A stretch of 64,000 nucleotides of DNA, taken from positions 310,001-374,000 of the forward strand of contig NZ_VNHS01000004.1 in the NCBI RefSeq assembly GCF_008124765.1, read 5' to 3'. The notes beneath the pieces are model-generated. The model was not told the origin of the DNA, made no database searches, and was given only the letters and a program-made list of their open reading frames with translations. Numbering within the stretch: position 1 is the stretch's first letter; each line of letters opens with the position of its first letter. Positions 1 to 8,197 of this stretch are shown here, in pieces. Made by a program: the position numbers and the translations under genes. The stretch comes from Paenibacillus methanolicus (GTDB lineage: Bacteria > Bacillota > Bacilli > Paenibacillales > Paenibacillaceae).

Positions 1-1390
1 AGACATCCAAGTAAGCGAAGACGGCTTGAAGTACACGTTCAAAATCCGTCCGGACGCAAAATGGTCCAACGGCGACGCGGTAACGGCGCACGACTTCGAG
101 TATTCCTGGAAACGTACGCTGGATCCGAACCTGAATCCTCCGGCTCCATACGCTTACCAACTGTACTACATCAAGAACGCTGAAGAATACAACACGGGCA
201 AAGGCGCGACGGTCGATCAAGTCGGCGTCAAAGCGATCGACGATTCGACGCTTGAAGTCGAACTGAAAAACCCTACGCCATACTTCAAAAGCCTGCTTTC
301 CTTCTACACGTACTACCCGGTGAACAAAGCCGTCGTATCGGCTAACCCGGCATGGGCGGCAGAAGCGGCAACTTATGTGTCCAATGGTCCTTTCAAGCTC
401 GAATCGTGGTCGCACAGCGACTCCATCGATCTGGTGCCGTTCGAGAACTACTACGGCAAGGCCGACATTAAGCTGTCGAAAGTACACTTCGTTATGATCT
501 CCGACGCTAACACGGAGTCGAATATGTACGATACGGAAGAACTCGACTGGTCCGGTAAGCCGACTGGCTCCATCCCGGTTGAACAACTGGCTATGCTGAT
601 TCAAGACAAGAACCCTGAGCTGGTTTCCCAGCCGCAGGCGAGCACGTACTACTACAACTTCAACAACACGAAGAAGCCTTTCAATAACGTTAAAGTTCGT
701 AAGGCGCTTGCAATGGCGATCGACCGCAAAGCGATCGTAGAGAAAGTAACCAAAGGCAACGAAATTCCGGCTTACGGCTTCGTGCCGCCAGGCATCCACG
801 GCGTCAACGGCGACTTCCGCGACGAAGTGACGACGGAATACTTCAAAGAAGATCCGGCTGAAGCAAAGAAACTTCTCGCCGAAGGTCTTGCCGAAGAAGG
901 CATGACGGCTATGCCGGAGTTCGAGCTTTCTTACAATGAAGGCGGACTTCACAAGCCTGTAGCGGAAGCAATCGCCGACATGTGGAATAAAAACCTGGGC
1001 ATCACGGTCAAAACGCAAACGGTGGAATGGAAAGTCTTCCTGCAAAACCGTACGTCCCTTGCATACGACGTGGCGCGCGCAGGTTGGGGCGCCGACTACA
1101 ACGATCCGATGACGTACATCGACATGTGGATCACGGGCGGCGGCAACAACGACACGGGCTTCAGCAACGCCGAGTACGACAAGCTCGTCAAAGATGCTTA
1201 TGCGACTAGCGACCAACAAGCTCGCGTAGACGCAATGGCGAAAGCCGAGCAAATCCTGATCGGCGACAACATGGCGATCATGCCAATCTTCTACTCGTCC
1301 GTCAACACGCTGGTTAAGCCTTACGTGAAGAACGTAACGATTGACTACAAAGGCGATATCGACTACACGAGAGCTTACATCGAGAAATAA
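1..1390 (+). CDS. oppA: oligopeptide ABC transporter substrate-binding protein, 5' end missing
   Basis: The open frame runs in from the window edge (frame beginning at base 2), so the signal peptide and N-terminal part are missing. The visible ~460 residues have the SBP_bac_5 pattern: KIRPDAKWSNGDAVTAHDF near the start, then KVRKALAMAIDRKAIV and a C-terminal AGWGADYNDPMTYIDMW stretch typical of OppA/DppA. It would be a lipid-anchored peptide receptor outside the membrane feeding OppBCDF. It is the first gene of a five-gene operon; a 119-bp gap with two hairpins separates it from oppB. Peptide specificity cannot be read from sequence. Confidence 0.93.
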   Translation, partial: DIQVSEDGLKYTFKIRPDAKWSNGDAVTAHDFEYSWKRTLDPNLNPPAPYAYQLYYIKNAEEYNTGKGATVDQVGVKAIDDSTLEVELKNPTPYFKSLLSFYTYYPVNKAVVSANPAWAAEAATYVSNGPFKLESWSHSDSIDLVPFENYYGKADIKLSKVHFVMISDANTESNMYDTEELDWSGKPTGSIPVEQLAMLIQDKNPELVSQPQASTYYYNFNNTKKPFNNVKVRKALAMAIDRKAIVEKVTKGNEIPAYGFVPPGIHGVNGDFRDEVTTEYFKEDPAEAKKLLAEGLAEEGMTAMPEFELSYNEGGLHKPVAEAIADMWNKNLGITVKTQTVEWKVFLQNRTSLAYDVARAGWGADYNDPMTYIDMWITGGGNNDTGFSNAEYDKLVKDAYATSDQQARVDAMAKAEQILIGDNMAIMPIFYSSVNTLVKPYVKNVTIDYKGDIDYTRAYIEK

Positions 1391-1400
1391 GAAATAACTA

Positions 1401-1475
1401 GAAGGAACCGATCCTTCTTTGAACAAGCTAGTGGAAATACGTAGGTGACGTCGTATGACATTGCCTACGTATTTC
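1401..1475 (+). other. two stem-loops in the oppA-oppB gap
   Basis: Two inverted repeats lie between oppA and oppB. The first pairs GAAGGA (1401-1406) with TCCTTC (1412-1417). The second is a perfect 12-bp stem, GAAATACGTAGG (1434-1445) with CCTACGTATTTC (1464-1475). The second has no T-run, so it is more likely an mRNA-stabilising or partial-attenuation structure that keeps the receptor more abundant than the permeases. That role is inferred. Confidence 0.7.
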
Positions 1476-1509
1476 TACGTTTCATAATCTGAATGGGAGG
1501 TGGTGGATC

Positions 1510-2439
1510 ATGTTCCGTTATGTGCTAAGAAAGTCGGTTAACATCGTGCTTTCGCTGTTCGTCCTGGCTACGGCGACATTTTTCCTCATGAAGGCGATCC
1601 CGGGCGATCCGTTCATGCAGGAGAAGAACGTTCCCGCGGCCGTGCGCGAGAACTTGATCAGATACTACGGGTTTGATAAGCCGCTTTGGCATCAATACCT
1701 CATTTACTTGAAGAACCTGCTTCAGCTAGACTTAGGGATGTCCATGCGACAGCAGTACCAGAGCGTCGTCGACATTATTTCGCGTTCGTTCAAATATTCC
1801 ATGCAGCTCGGTCTTGTCGCGATCGTCGTATCGGTTGTCGTGGGCATCGCCGTCGGTCTGATTGCCGCATTGTACAACCGCAAGCTGATCGACCGTCTCA
1901 TCATGCTGTTTGCCACGATCGGCATCGCCGTGCCGAACTTCGTATTGGCGACGCTAGCGCAGTATTACTTTGCGAACAAGCTCCGTTGGTTCCACGTAGC
2001 CGGCTTGCACGGTCCGATGGATTACGTCCTGCCGACGCTGGCGCTGTCGGTGCTGCCGATCGCCTTTATCGCGCGCTTGACCCGTTCGACGATGATTGAA
2101 GTGCTTTCCGCGGACTATATCCGCACGGCAAAGGCGAAAGGTCTCGGCTCGCTGACGATCCTGATCCGCCATGCGCTGCGCAACGGTTTGCTTCCGGTCG
2201 TATCCTATGTAGGTCCCATGACGGCCAATATCATTACGGGCTCCGTCGTCGTCGAATCCATTTTTGGAATCGCCGGGCTTGGGAAATTTTTCACAGACAG
2301 CGTTTCGAACCGCGATTACACGTTAATTATGGGCATTACGCTATTCTACGCCGCTATTTTGATGTTCTCCCGTTTCATTACGGATATCGCTTACGCACTA
2401 ATCGATCCGCGCATTAAAATTTCCAAAAAAGGAGGCTGA
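1510..2439 (+). CDS. oppB: oligopeptide ABC transporter permease OppB
   Basis: 309-residue integral membrane protein of the OppB/DppB family. It has an N-terminal membrane segment (about residues 9-29), an extracytoplasmic loop, and five further hydrophobic segments. The EAA loop that contacts the ATPases is visible around residues 200-225 (TAKAKGLGSLTILIRHALRN). The ATG follows GGGAGGTGG with good spacing. With OppC it forms the channel for peptides delivered by OppA. The stop lies 4 bp before the oppC start, so the genes are co-transcribed. Confidence 0.95.
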   Translation: MFRYVLRKSVNIVLSLFVLATATFFLMKAIPGDPFMQEKNVPAAVRENLIRYYGFDKPLWHQYLIYLKNLLQLDLGMSMRQQYQSVVDIISRSFKYSMQLGLVAIVVSVVVGIAVGLIAALYNRKLIDRLIMLFATIGIAVPNFVLATLAQYYFANKLRWFHVAGLHGPMDYVLPTLALSVLPIAFIARLTRSTMIEVLSADYIRTAKAKGLGSLTILIRHALRNGLLPVVSYVGPMTANIITGSVVVESIFGIAGLGKFFTDSVSNRDYTLIMGITLFYAAILMFSRFITDIAYALIDPRIKISKKGG

Positions 2440-2443
2440 GGCC

Positions 2444-3388
2444 ATGCAAACGACAAACGTGGAAACGAACAAAGGAAACATCGATCCCGGCAAATTCGCC
2501 AAACTCGAGAAAACGCCCAAAGACGTCGTGGAGTCCGGTTCCAAGAGTCGCTCTGCTGGTCAAGAGATTCTGTACCGCCTCTATACGAACAGCTGGGCTA
2601 TGGTTTCATTAGGCATTCTGCTCGTCATTGTTTTCTTCGCGATTTTCGGACCGAGCATGAGTGAGCACAACTTTTATTCCAATAACTTGGACGCCCAGAA
2701 TCTTGCGCCTTCCGGTGATTACTGGTTCGGCACTGATAGTCTAGGACGTGATATTTGGTCCCGCACATGGAAAGGCGCGCAAATTTCCCTGACAGTCGGT
2801 CTCGTTGCCGCTTTGGCGGACTTGCTGATTGGCGTATTAATGGGCGGCATGATGGGCTATTTCGGCGGCAAGGTGGACGAAATCCTGAACCGCTTCTCCG
2901 AAGTTCTCTATGCGATCCCTTACCTGCTGGTCGTTATCTTGGTCAGCGTCGTATTGGGCTCGAATATGTGGACGATTATTTTGGCGATGACAATTACCGG
3001 ATGGATCAACATGTCGTGGATCGTCCGTGGACAAATTATGCAGCTTAAAAATCAGGAATACGTGCTCGCGGCTCGTTCGATGGGCGCCGGCGGATTTCAT
3101 ATCGTGCTCCGCCACCTGATTCCGAACTCCCTGGGACCGATCATCGTCACGCTGACGCTGTCGGTACCGTCGGCGATCTTCGCCGAAGCATTCCTCAGCT
3201 TCCTCGGTCTCGGCGTGCAATCGCCGGCCGCTTCGTGGGGCGTTATGATCAACGATGCCATGAAGACGTGGAAGTACTTCCCGTGGCAGCTGCTCTTCCC
3301 GGCAGGCTTGCTCACGATTACGATGCTTGCGTTTAACATTTTCGGCGACGGGCTGCGCGACGCATTCGATCCGAAAATGAAGGTGTAA
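2444..3388 (+). CDS. oppC: oligopeptide ABC transporter permease OppC
   Basis: 314-residue permease partner of OppB. A ~45-residue polar cytoplasmic N-terminus precedes the first membrane segment (about residues 51-71), as in OppC/DppC. The proximal motif DYWFGTDSLGRDIWSR and the EAA loop (AARSMGAGGFHIVLRHLIPN) are both present. The start follows AAAGGAGG. The stop is followed within 14 bp by the preferred oppD start. Family and position in the operon agree, so only the transported substrate is uncertain. Confidence 0.95.
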   Translation: MQTTNVETNKGNIDPGKFAKLEKTPKDVVESGSKSRSAGQEILYRLYTNSWAMVSLGILLVIVFFAIFGPSMSEHNFYSNNLDAQNLAPSGDYWFGTDSLGRDIWSRTWKGAQISLTVGLVAALADLLIGVLMGGMMGYFGGKVDEILNRFSEVLYAIPYLLVVILVSVVLGSNMWTIILAMTITGWINMSWIVRGQIMQLKNQEYVLAARSMGAGGFHIVLRHLIPNSLGPIIVTLTLSVPSAIFAEAFLSFLGLGVQSPAASWGVMINDAMKTWKYFPWQLLFPAGLLTITMLAFNIFGDGLRDAFDPKMKV

Positions 3389-3402
3389 CGGAGGTGACGG
3401 AC

Positions 3403-4386
3403 ATGAGTAAACAAGATACGGTATTATCCGTGAAAGACCTCGAGGTGCAGTTCAACACCCGCGGTGGCGTCGTTCAGGCGGTCCGCAACGTCACGTTCGA
3501 TTTGAAGCGCGGCGAAGCGCTTGCCATCGTCGGCGAGTCCGGCTCCGGCAAGAGCGTCTCGGCCCAAACGATCATGCGTCTGATTCCGACGCCGCCGGGC
3601 AAGATCAAGACCGGCTCGATCGTCTTTAACGGACAAGATATATTGAAGATGTCGGAGAGGGAGATGGAAGCGATCCGAGGCAAAGAGATCGGCATGATCT
3701 TCCAGGATCCGATGACCTCGCTCAACCCGACGATCACGATCGGCAACCAAATTACCGAGGTGCTGATCAAGCACCAAAAGATGAGTAGACAGCAAGCGAA
3801 GGATCGCGCGATCGAAATGCTGCGTCTGGTCGGTCTGCCTAACCCGGAGCAGCGTTATGCGCAGTACCCGCACGAATTCTCCGGCGGCATGCGTCAGCGC
3901 GCGATGATCGCGGTCTCCCTGGCCTGCGATCCGACGCTGCTGATCGCCGACGAACCGACGACCGCGCTCGACGTGACGATCCAGGCGCAAATCCTGGAGC
4001 TCATGAAGGATCTTCAGAAGCGCCTGGGCACGTCCATCATCATGATTACGCACGACCTTGGCATCGTTGCCGACATGTGCGACCGCGTCATCGTTATGTA
4101 TGCGGGCAAAGTCGTCGAAGAAGGCACGAAGGAAGAGATTTTCAAAAATCCGAAGCATCCGTATACGCGCGGCTTGCTCCGCTCGCTCCCGCGTCTGGAC
4201 CAGCCGAAGGACGAGCCGCTCATTCCGATCGACGGCACGCCGCCGAATATGATGCACCCGCCAATCGGCTGCGCGTTCTGCGACCGCTGCGGCGACGCCA
4301 TGAAAATCTGCGCCGAGCAGGATGCGGAGATCACGTCTCATAGCGAGACCCACGCTTCTCGCTGCTGGCTGAACCACGTGGTATAG
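3403..4386 (+). CDS. oppD: oligopeptide ABC transporter ATPase OppD
   Basis: 327-residue ATPase that powers peptide uptake with OppF. Visible are Walker A (GESGSGKS), the Q-loop, signature SGGMRQR, Walker B (LLIADEPT) and the H-loop (MITHD). The C-terminal oligo_HPY extension carries a cysteine cluster ([15 protein letters not shown]). The ATG at 3403 is preferred because GGAGGTG at 3390-3396 is well spaced from it. The in-frame GTG at 3394 lies inside that ribosome site and would add three residues. Confidence 0.95.
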   Translation: MSKQDTVLSVKDLEVQFNTRGGVVQAVRNVTFDLKRGEALAIVGESGSGKSVSAQTIMRLIPTPPGKIKTGSIVFNGQDILKMSEREMEAIRGKEIGMIFQDPMTSLNPTITIGNQITEVLIKHQKMSRQQAKDRAIEMLRLVGLPNPEQRYAQYPHEFSGGMRQRAMIAVSLACDPTLLIADEPTTALDVTIQAQILELMKDLQKRLGTSIIMITHDLGIVADMCDRVIVMYAGKVVEEGTKEEIFKNPKHPYTRGLLRSLPRLDQPKDEPLIPIDGTPPNMMHPPIGCAFCDRCGDAMKICAEQDAEITSHSETHASRCWLNHVV

Positions 4387-4403
4387 AAAGGAGGGCAACG
4401 CAA

Positions 4404-5369
4404 ATGAGCAAATCGAAGTCTGATGCACTTATCCAAATCGATGGCTTGAAAAAATATTTCAACGTCGGCGGCGGTACGCTGAAGGCGGTCAACGATCTGT
4501 CGCTGAGCATTCGCCAAGGCGAAACGCTTGGCGTCGTGGGCGAGTCCGGCTGCGGCAAATCGACCGCGGGACGCACGATTCTCCGGCTGTACGAGCCGAC
4601 GGCCGGGTCCGTCCTGTTCAACGGCGAAGATATCTACAAGATGAACGGCTCCAAGCTGAAGGCGGCGCGCCGCAACATGCAGATGGTCTTCCAGGACCCG
4701 TACGCGTCGCTGAACCCGCGCTGGTCCGTCGAGAGTATTATTGCCGAACCGTTCAAGCTTCATAATCTGGCGGGCAGCCGGAAGGAGCTTCGCTACAAAA
4801 TCGAGCAGCTGCTCGACGTCGTCGGCCTGAAGCCCGAGCATGCGGATCGCTACCCGCACGAATTCTCCGGCGGTCAACGCCAGCGGATCGGGATTGCCCG
4901 CGCGCTCGCGGTCGATCCGAGCTTCATCGTGTGCGACGAGCCGATCTCCGCGCTCGACGTCTCGATTCAGGCGCAGGTCGTCAACCTGCTCAAGGATCTG
5001 CAGCGCGACAAAGGCCTGACGTACATGTTCATCGCGCATGACCTGGCGATGGTCAAGCATATCTCCGACCGCGTCGCGGTTATGTACTTGGGCAAAATGG
5101 TCGAGCTCGCGGACGCGGAAGAGCTGTACGCCGACGCGCGCCATCCGTACACGCAGGCGCTGCTCTCGTCGATTCCGGTTCCGGATCCGGACGTGGAAGC
5201 GAAGAAGGAGCGCATCGTGCTCAAGGGCGATATTCCGAGCCCGGTCAACCCGCCGAGCGGCTGCCCGTTCCGGACGCGCTGCCCGGCCGCGACCGAGCGC
5301 TGCGCCTCCGAGGTGCCGGAGCTGCGCGAAGTGAAGCCGAACCACTTTGCGGCTTGCCATTACGCGTAA
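4404..5369 (+). CDS. oppF: oligopeptide ABC transporter ATPase OppF
   Basis: 321-residue second ATPase of the Opp complex. Walker A (GESGCGKST), signature SGGQRQR, Walker B (FIVCDEP) and the HD switch are intact. The C-terminus has the cysteine-containing extension [15 protein letters not shown]. The ATG follows AAAGGAGGG at good spacing, 17 bp after oppD. It is the last gene of the operon, and a rho-independent terminator follows its stop codon. The two ATPases are similar but not identical, consistent with a heterodimer. Confidence 0.95.
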   Translation: MSKSKSDALIQIDGLKKYFNVGGGTLKAVNDLSLSIRQGETLGVVGESGCGKSTAGRTILRLYEPTAGSVLFNGEDIYKMNGSKLKAARRNMQMVFQDPYASLNPRWSVESIIAEPFKLHNLAGSRKELRYKIEQLLDVVGLKPEHADRYPHEFSGGQRQRIGIARALAVDPSFIVCDEPISALDVSIQAQVVNLLKDLQRDKGLTYMFIAHDLAMVKHISDRVAVMYLGKMVELADAEELYADARHPYTQALLSSIPVPDPDVEAKKERIVLKGDIPSPVNPPSGCPFRTRCPAATERCASEVPELREVKPNHFAACHYA

Positions 5370-5387
5370 TTGCAACAATATCGATAG

Positions 5388-5418
5388 AAGCGTCGCCTCT
5401 CGAGGCGGCGCTTTTTTT
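5388..5418 (+). terminator. rho-independent terminator of the opp operon
   Basis: A GCGTCGCCTC / GAGGCGGCGC stem (one G-T pair) is followed directly by seven T residues. It lies 20 bp after the oppF stop. Confidence 0.9.
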
Positions 5419-5430
5419 GCTCAATGGATA

Positions 5431-5715
5431 CGTAAAGCGTGTCCGCCGGAGCGGACGAAAGCGAAGGTCAGCACGGAGCTGCATCAAGCGCACGCCTCTT
5501 CAGAATACCACCCCAAGGCAAAACGTAACGAACGAAGCTCGAACAATAGCCAGTCCGAGGGACTAGCGGGCTCCCCCTCGAAAGGACACATCGAAGACGG
5601 CCGCGCAACGAGTCACGCTAATTAGCAGAGTCCAGGGGGTGCTAACCTTCTGGTTCCCCTCGGCAGAGGGGGAAGGGGGGAGGGAGAAGGAAGGTTTTCG
5701 AAGGGCGAAGCCCTT
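5431..5715 (+). repeat. interrupted dispersed repeat, copy 1 (short middle)
   Basis: About 200 bp (5431-5632) match 17732-17932 closely over two conserved blocks, 5431-5476 and 5515-5632, separated by a ~38-bp variable piece. The left block contains hairpin GTCCGC-CGGA-GCGGAC. The right block contains AGTCC-GAG-GGACT. A tail ending in AAGGGC-GAA-GCCCTT (5701-5715) also occurs at the end of copy 2. Between them copy 1 holds only a ~60-nt nested hairpin (AACCTTC 5644-5650 with GAAGGTT 5690-5696). No reading frame is conserved between copies, because an indel shifts frame. The gap 5370-5792 holds no credible gene. Confidence 0.85.
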
Positions 5716-5792
5716 TGCCCCGCGGATGCGATGCTTGATTCCGCGCCCTCGTTTCCGCTACACTGCTCGTATCAACGATAGGAGGGGATCGA

Positions 5793-6485
5793 ATGCTGCC
5801 CTATACTTCGCTGCTCGCCGAACGGCTGAGCAGCCATGCAGACCCGGCGGTCGCCGCGCCGATGGCGGCTTATATGCGCGATCAATTCCCGTTCCTCGGC
5901 CTGAAGAATCCGGAGCGCGTGGCGCTGACGCGGGCGTTCCTCGCCGAGCATGGACTGCCGGCCGGGGAAGCGGAACTGCTTCAGGTGGCGGAGGAGCTGT
6001 GGTCGTTGCCGCAGCGGGAATTCCAATACACGGCAATGCTGCTGCTGGAGAAACGGCTCAAGCACGCGCAGCCGGAGCGCATGCCCCTGCTCGAAAGGCT
6101 CATTACGACGAAATCGTGGTGGGATACGGTCGATATTCTCGCCGGCAAGCTGGCCGGTTCGTTGTTCGCGCGATATCCCGATCTGGTGGACGAGTATATC
6201 TCCAAGTGGACGGCGTCGGACGATATGTGGCTGAACCGGAGCGCGCTGCTGTTTCAGCTGCATTACAAGGAGCGGACGGACCGGGAGCTGCTGTTCGCGC
6301 TCGTTCGCCGGTATGCCGGCCATGAAGATTTCTTCATTCGCAAGGCGATCGGCTGGGCGCTCCGGGAATACTCGAAGACCGATGCCGCGAGCGTGACGCG
6401 ATTGGTGGAGGAGACGCTATTATCGCCGCTCAGCGCGCGCGAAGCGTTGAAGTGGCTGCGCGGGCAGGACGCAATTGACGATTGA
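5793..6485 (+). CDS. AlkD-like DNA alkylation repair protein (HEAT-repeat glycosylase)
   Basis: 230-residue all-helical protein of the AlkC/AlkD superfamily, which removes N3/N7-alkylated purines from DNA. Characteristic stretches are REFQYTAMLLLEKRLK, KSWWDTVD (with the Trp and catalytic-type Asp expected near residue 113), WLNRSALLFQLHYKERTD and FFIRKAIGWALREYSKTD (with the second conserved Trp). The length matches AlkD. The ATG at 5793 follows AGGAGGGG. It stands alone between the repeat and the hydrolase gene. Confidence 0.88.
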   Translation: MLPYTSLLAERLSSHADPAVAAPMAAYMRDQFPFLGLKNPERVALTRAFLAEHGLPAGEAELLQVAEELWSLPQREFQYTAMLLLEKRLKHAQPERMPLLERLITTKSWWDTVDILAGKLAGSLFARYPDLVDEYISKWTASDDMWLNRSALLFQLHYKERTDRELLFALVRRYAGHEDFFIRKAIGWALREYSKTDAASVTRLVEETLLSPLSAREALKWLRGQDAIDD

Positions 6486-6513
6486 CGGCAACGGCGCGGT
6501 CGTGATATCCTTA

Positions 6514-6532
6514 ATACCAAGTAAGTTGGTAT
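6514..6532 (+). promoter_or_regulatory. operator-like inverted repeat before the hydrolase gene
   Basis: ATACCAA-GTAAG-TTGGTAT is a perfect 7-bp inverted repeat with a 5-bp spacer. It overlaps an extended -10-like TGGTATGAA and lies 30 bp before the hydrolase start. Repressor identity is unknown. Confidence 0.5.
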
Positions 6533-6562
6533 GAATTATTGGATATAAGGTGGTGCGCGACG

Positions 6563-7387
6563 ATGAACCATTCCATTACGATTCAAAGCGGCGATGTGCA
6601 GCTCTCCGGCGTTCTGCAATATCCCGATCTTCATAGAGAAACGCGCGGCACGCGCAAATACCCGATCGTCGTCATCTGCCACGGCTTCATCGGCAACCGG
6701 ATCGGCACGGATCGGCTGTTCGTCGAAGCGGCCGAGCGATTGACGGCGCAAGGCTATCTCGTCCTGCGTTTCGACTACGGCGGCTGCGGCGAGAGCACGG
6801 GCGACTACGGCAGCGGCGGCTTGGACGCGCTGATCGAGCAGACCCGCACGGTGCTGGATTACGTATCGGGCCTCGATCTGGTCGATCTCGACCGCATCAT
6901 CCTGCTGGGGCACAGCTTGGGCGGAGCGGTGGCCGTCCTAACGGCCGCGCGCGACGCGCGGGTGAAGTCGCTCGTCATGTGGGCGCCCGTCGCGCACCCT
7001 TATATGGATATTCGCAACATTATCGGCACGAAGGCGATCGAAGAGATCGAGCTGACGGGCAAGAGCGACCATATGCACTACGAGCTGACCAAGCGGTTCA
7101 CCGATTCGCTCGCCGAATACCAACCGCTGACGGAGCTTCGGGGCTACACGGGCGACGTGTTGATCGTGCACGGCACGGCGGACACCGTCATTCCGGTCGA
7201 CTACTGCTTCCTCTATCAGAAGATGTTCTGGCTGCGCAAGGAAGGCAGCTGCGACAAGGAAGTCATTTTACAAGCCGACCATACCTTCTCCTCGAAGGCG
7301 GCGCGCGAGCAAACCTTCGATATTACGCTGCGATGGATCGACGCCTTGGGCAAGCGGCGTTCGGACTGGAGCTTGTGGACGATTTAG
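6563..7387 (+). CDS. alpha/beta hydrolase (esterase/acylesterase-like)
   Basis: 274-residue serine hydrolase of the alpha/beta fold. The oxyanion/HG motif (VICHGFIG) is near residue 36 and the nucleophile elbow GHSLGGAV near residue 115. The acid is probably Asp in HGTADTVIP and the histidine is in QADHTFSS. Architecture resembles COG1073 cinnamoyl/feruloyl-type esterases, but substrate is not predictable. The ATG at 6563 has AAGGTGG upstream; the upstream TTG at 6539 lacks a site. It has no signal peptide and is expected to be cytoplasmic. An operator-like inverted repeat lies just upstream. Confidence 0.85.
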   Translation: MNHSITIQSGDVQLSGVLQYPDLHRETRGTRKYPIVVICHGFIGNRIGTDRLFVEAAERLTAQGYLVLRFDYGGCGESTGDYGSGGLDALIEQTRTVLDYVSGLDLVDLDRIILLGHSLGGAVAVLTAARDARVKSLVMWAPVAHPYMDIRNIIGTKAIEEIELTGKSDHMHYELTKRFTDSLAEYQPLTELRGYTGDVLIVHGTADTVIPVDYCFLYQKMFWLRKEGSCDKEVILQADHTFSSKAAREQTFDITLRWIDALGKRRSDWSLWTI

Positions 7388-7525
7388 ACCGACTGTTATC
7401 CCCTGTGCAGGCTGACGAAGCCGCGCGGGGGATTTTTGTGCTATCGCACAAATGGCGCAAGGGCGAGAGGAGAACGGTCGGGGATTGGGGAATTTCTTAT
7501 GGATAGATATAGGGAGGTTACGAGG

Positions 7526-8020
7526 ATGAAAATAGTAGCGTTCAATGAAGCGCGTCATTTGACGAAGGCTCGCGACATTTATAACTATTACGTGGCGAAT
7601 ACGACGATCTCATTCCATACGGCGGAGGTCACGCTCGACGAAATGCGGGTGAACGTATGCAATCCGAATCCGCGCTACAAGACGTACGTGATCGAGGTCG
7701 AAGGCGAAATGGCCGGATACGCCCTATTCACGCAGCATAAGAACAAGCAGGCTTACGACGTGACCGCAGAGGTGACGGTCTACTTGGCTCCTGAGCAGGC
7801 GGGCAACCGGCTCGGGCCGTCCGCCGTCGCGTTCCTCGAGGAAGAAGCGCGCAAGATCGGTTTCCATACGTTGGTGGCGACGATCTGCACGGAGAACGAG
7901 CGCAGCATCCGGCTGTTCGAGCGGCTGGGCTATGAGAAATGCGCCCATTTCAAAGAAGTCGGGTTCAAGTTCGGCCGCCGGCTTGATATCGCGAGCTATC
8001 AGAAGGTGTTGGGCGAATAG
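7526..8020 (+). CDS. GNAT N-acetyltransferase, phosphinothricin-acetyltransferase-like
   Basis: 164-residue GNAT-fold protein. The N-terminus (IYNYYVANTTISFHT) matches the pattern of phosphinothricin/methionine-sulfoximine acetyltransferases. The acetyl-CoA site is represented by VYLAPEQAGNRLGPSAV, and the C-terminal part has ENERSIRLFERLGYEK. The usual GxG motif is altered (QAGNRLG), which is acceptable in the family. The ATG at 7526 follows GGGAGGTTACGAGG. It has no obvious operon partner. Substrate is unknown. Confidence 0.85.
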   Translation: MKIVAFNEARHLTKARDIYNYYVANTTISFHTAEVTLDEMRVNVCNPNPRYKTYVIEVEGEMAGYALFTQHKNKQAYDVTAEVTVYLAPEQAGNRLGPSAVAFLEEEARKIGFHTLVATICTENERSIRLFERLGYEKCAHFKEVGFKFGRRLDIASYQKVLGE

Positions 8021-8173
8021 GCGCCATCTTGCGGTCGGGCGGCGGCTAGGGGCAACTTTTGGAAGGCGGGTCTCGTCAACAATCATACAGGCAAGAGCTT
8101 CAGTCCCGTTGCGGCGCGTATGAACGGAAGGCCGCATGGCCGACAATGAAGCTAACCTAGGAGGACGGGAGCG

Positions 8174-8197
8174 ATGCCGAAATGCGCGATCGAATGA
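8174..8197 (+). CDS. possible 7-codon leader ORF coupled to the nagZ-like gene
   Basis: ATG at 8174 lies 9 bp after AGGAGG (8159-8164) and reads MPKCAIE then TGA. The stop overlaps the ATG at 8194 of the lipoprotein gene as ATGA. The best ribosome site therefore serves the leader rather than the main ORF, which suggests translational coupling. Seen in sequence; expression is not shown. Confidence 0.4.
   Translation: MPKCAIE

Noticed and set aside
5639-6325. 228-residue plus-strand ORF starting in the repeat
   Set aside because: It overlaps the AlkD-like gene in another frame, is Arg/Ala/Gly-rich in the way of GC-rich shadow frames, and lacks a ribosome site.
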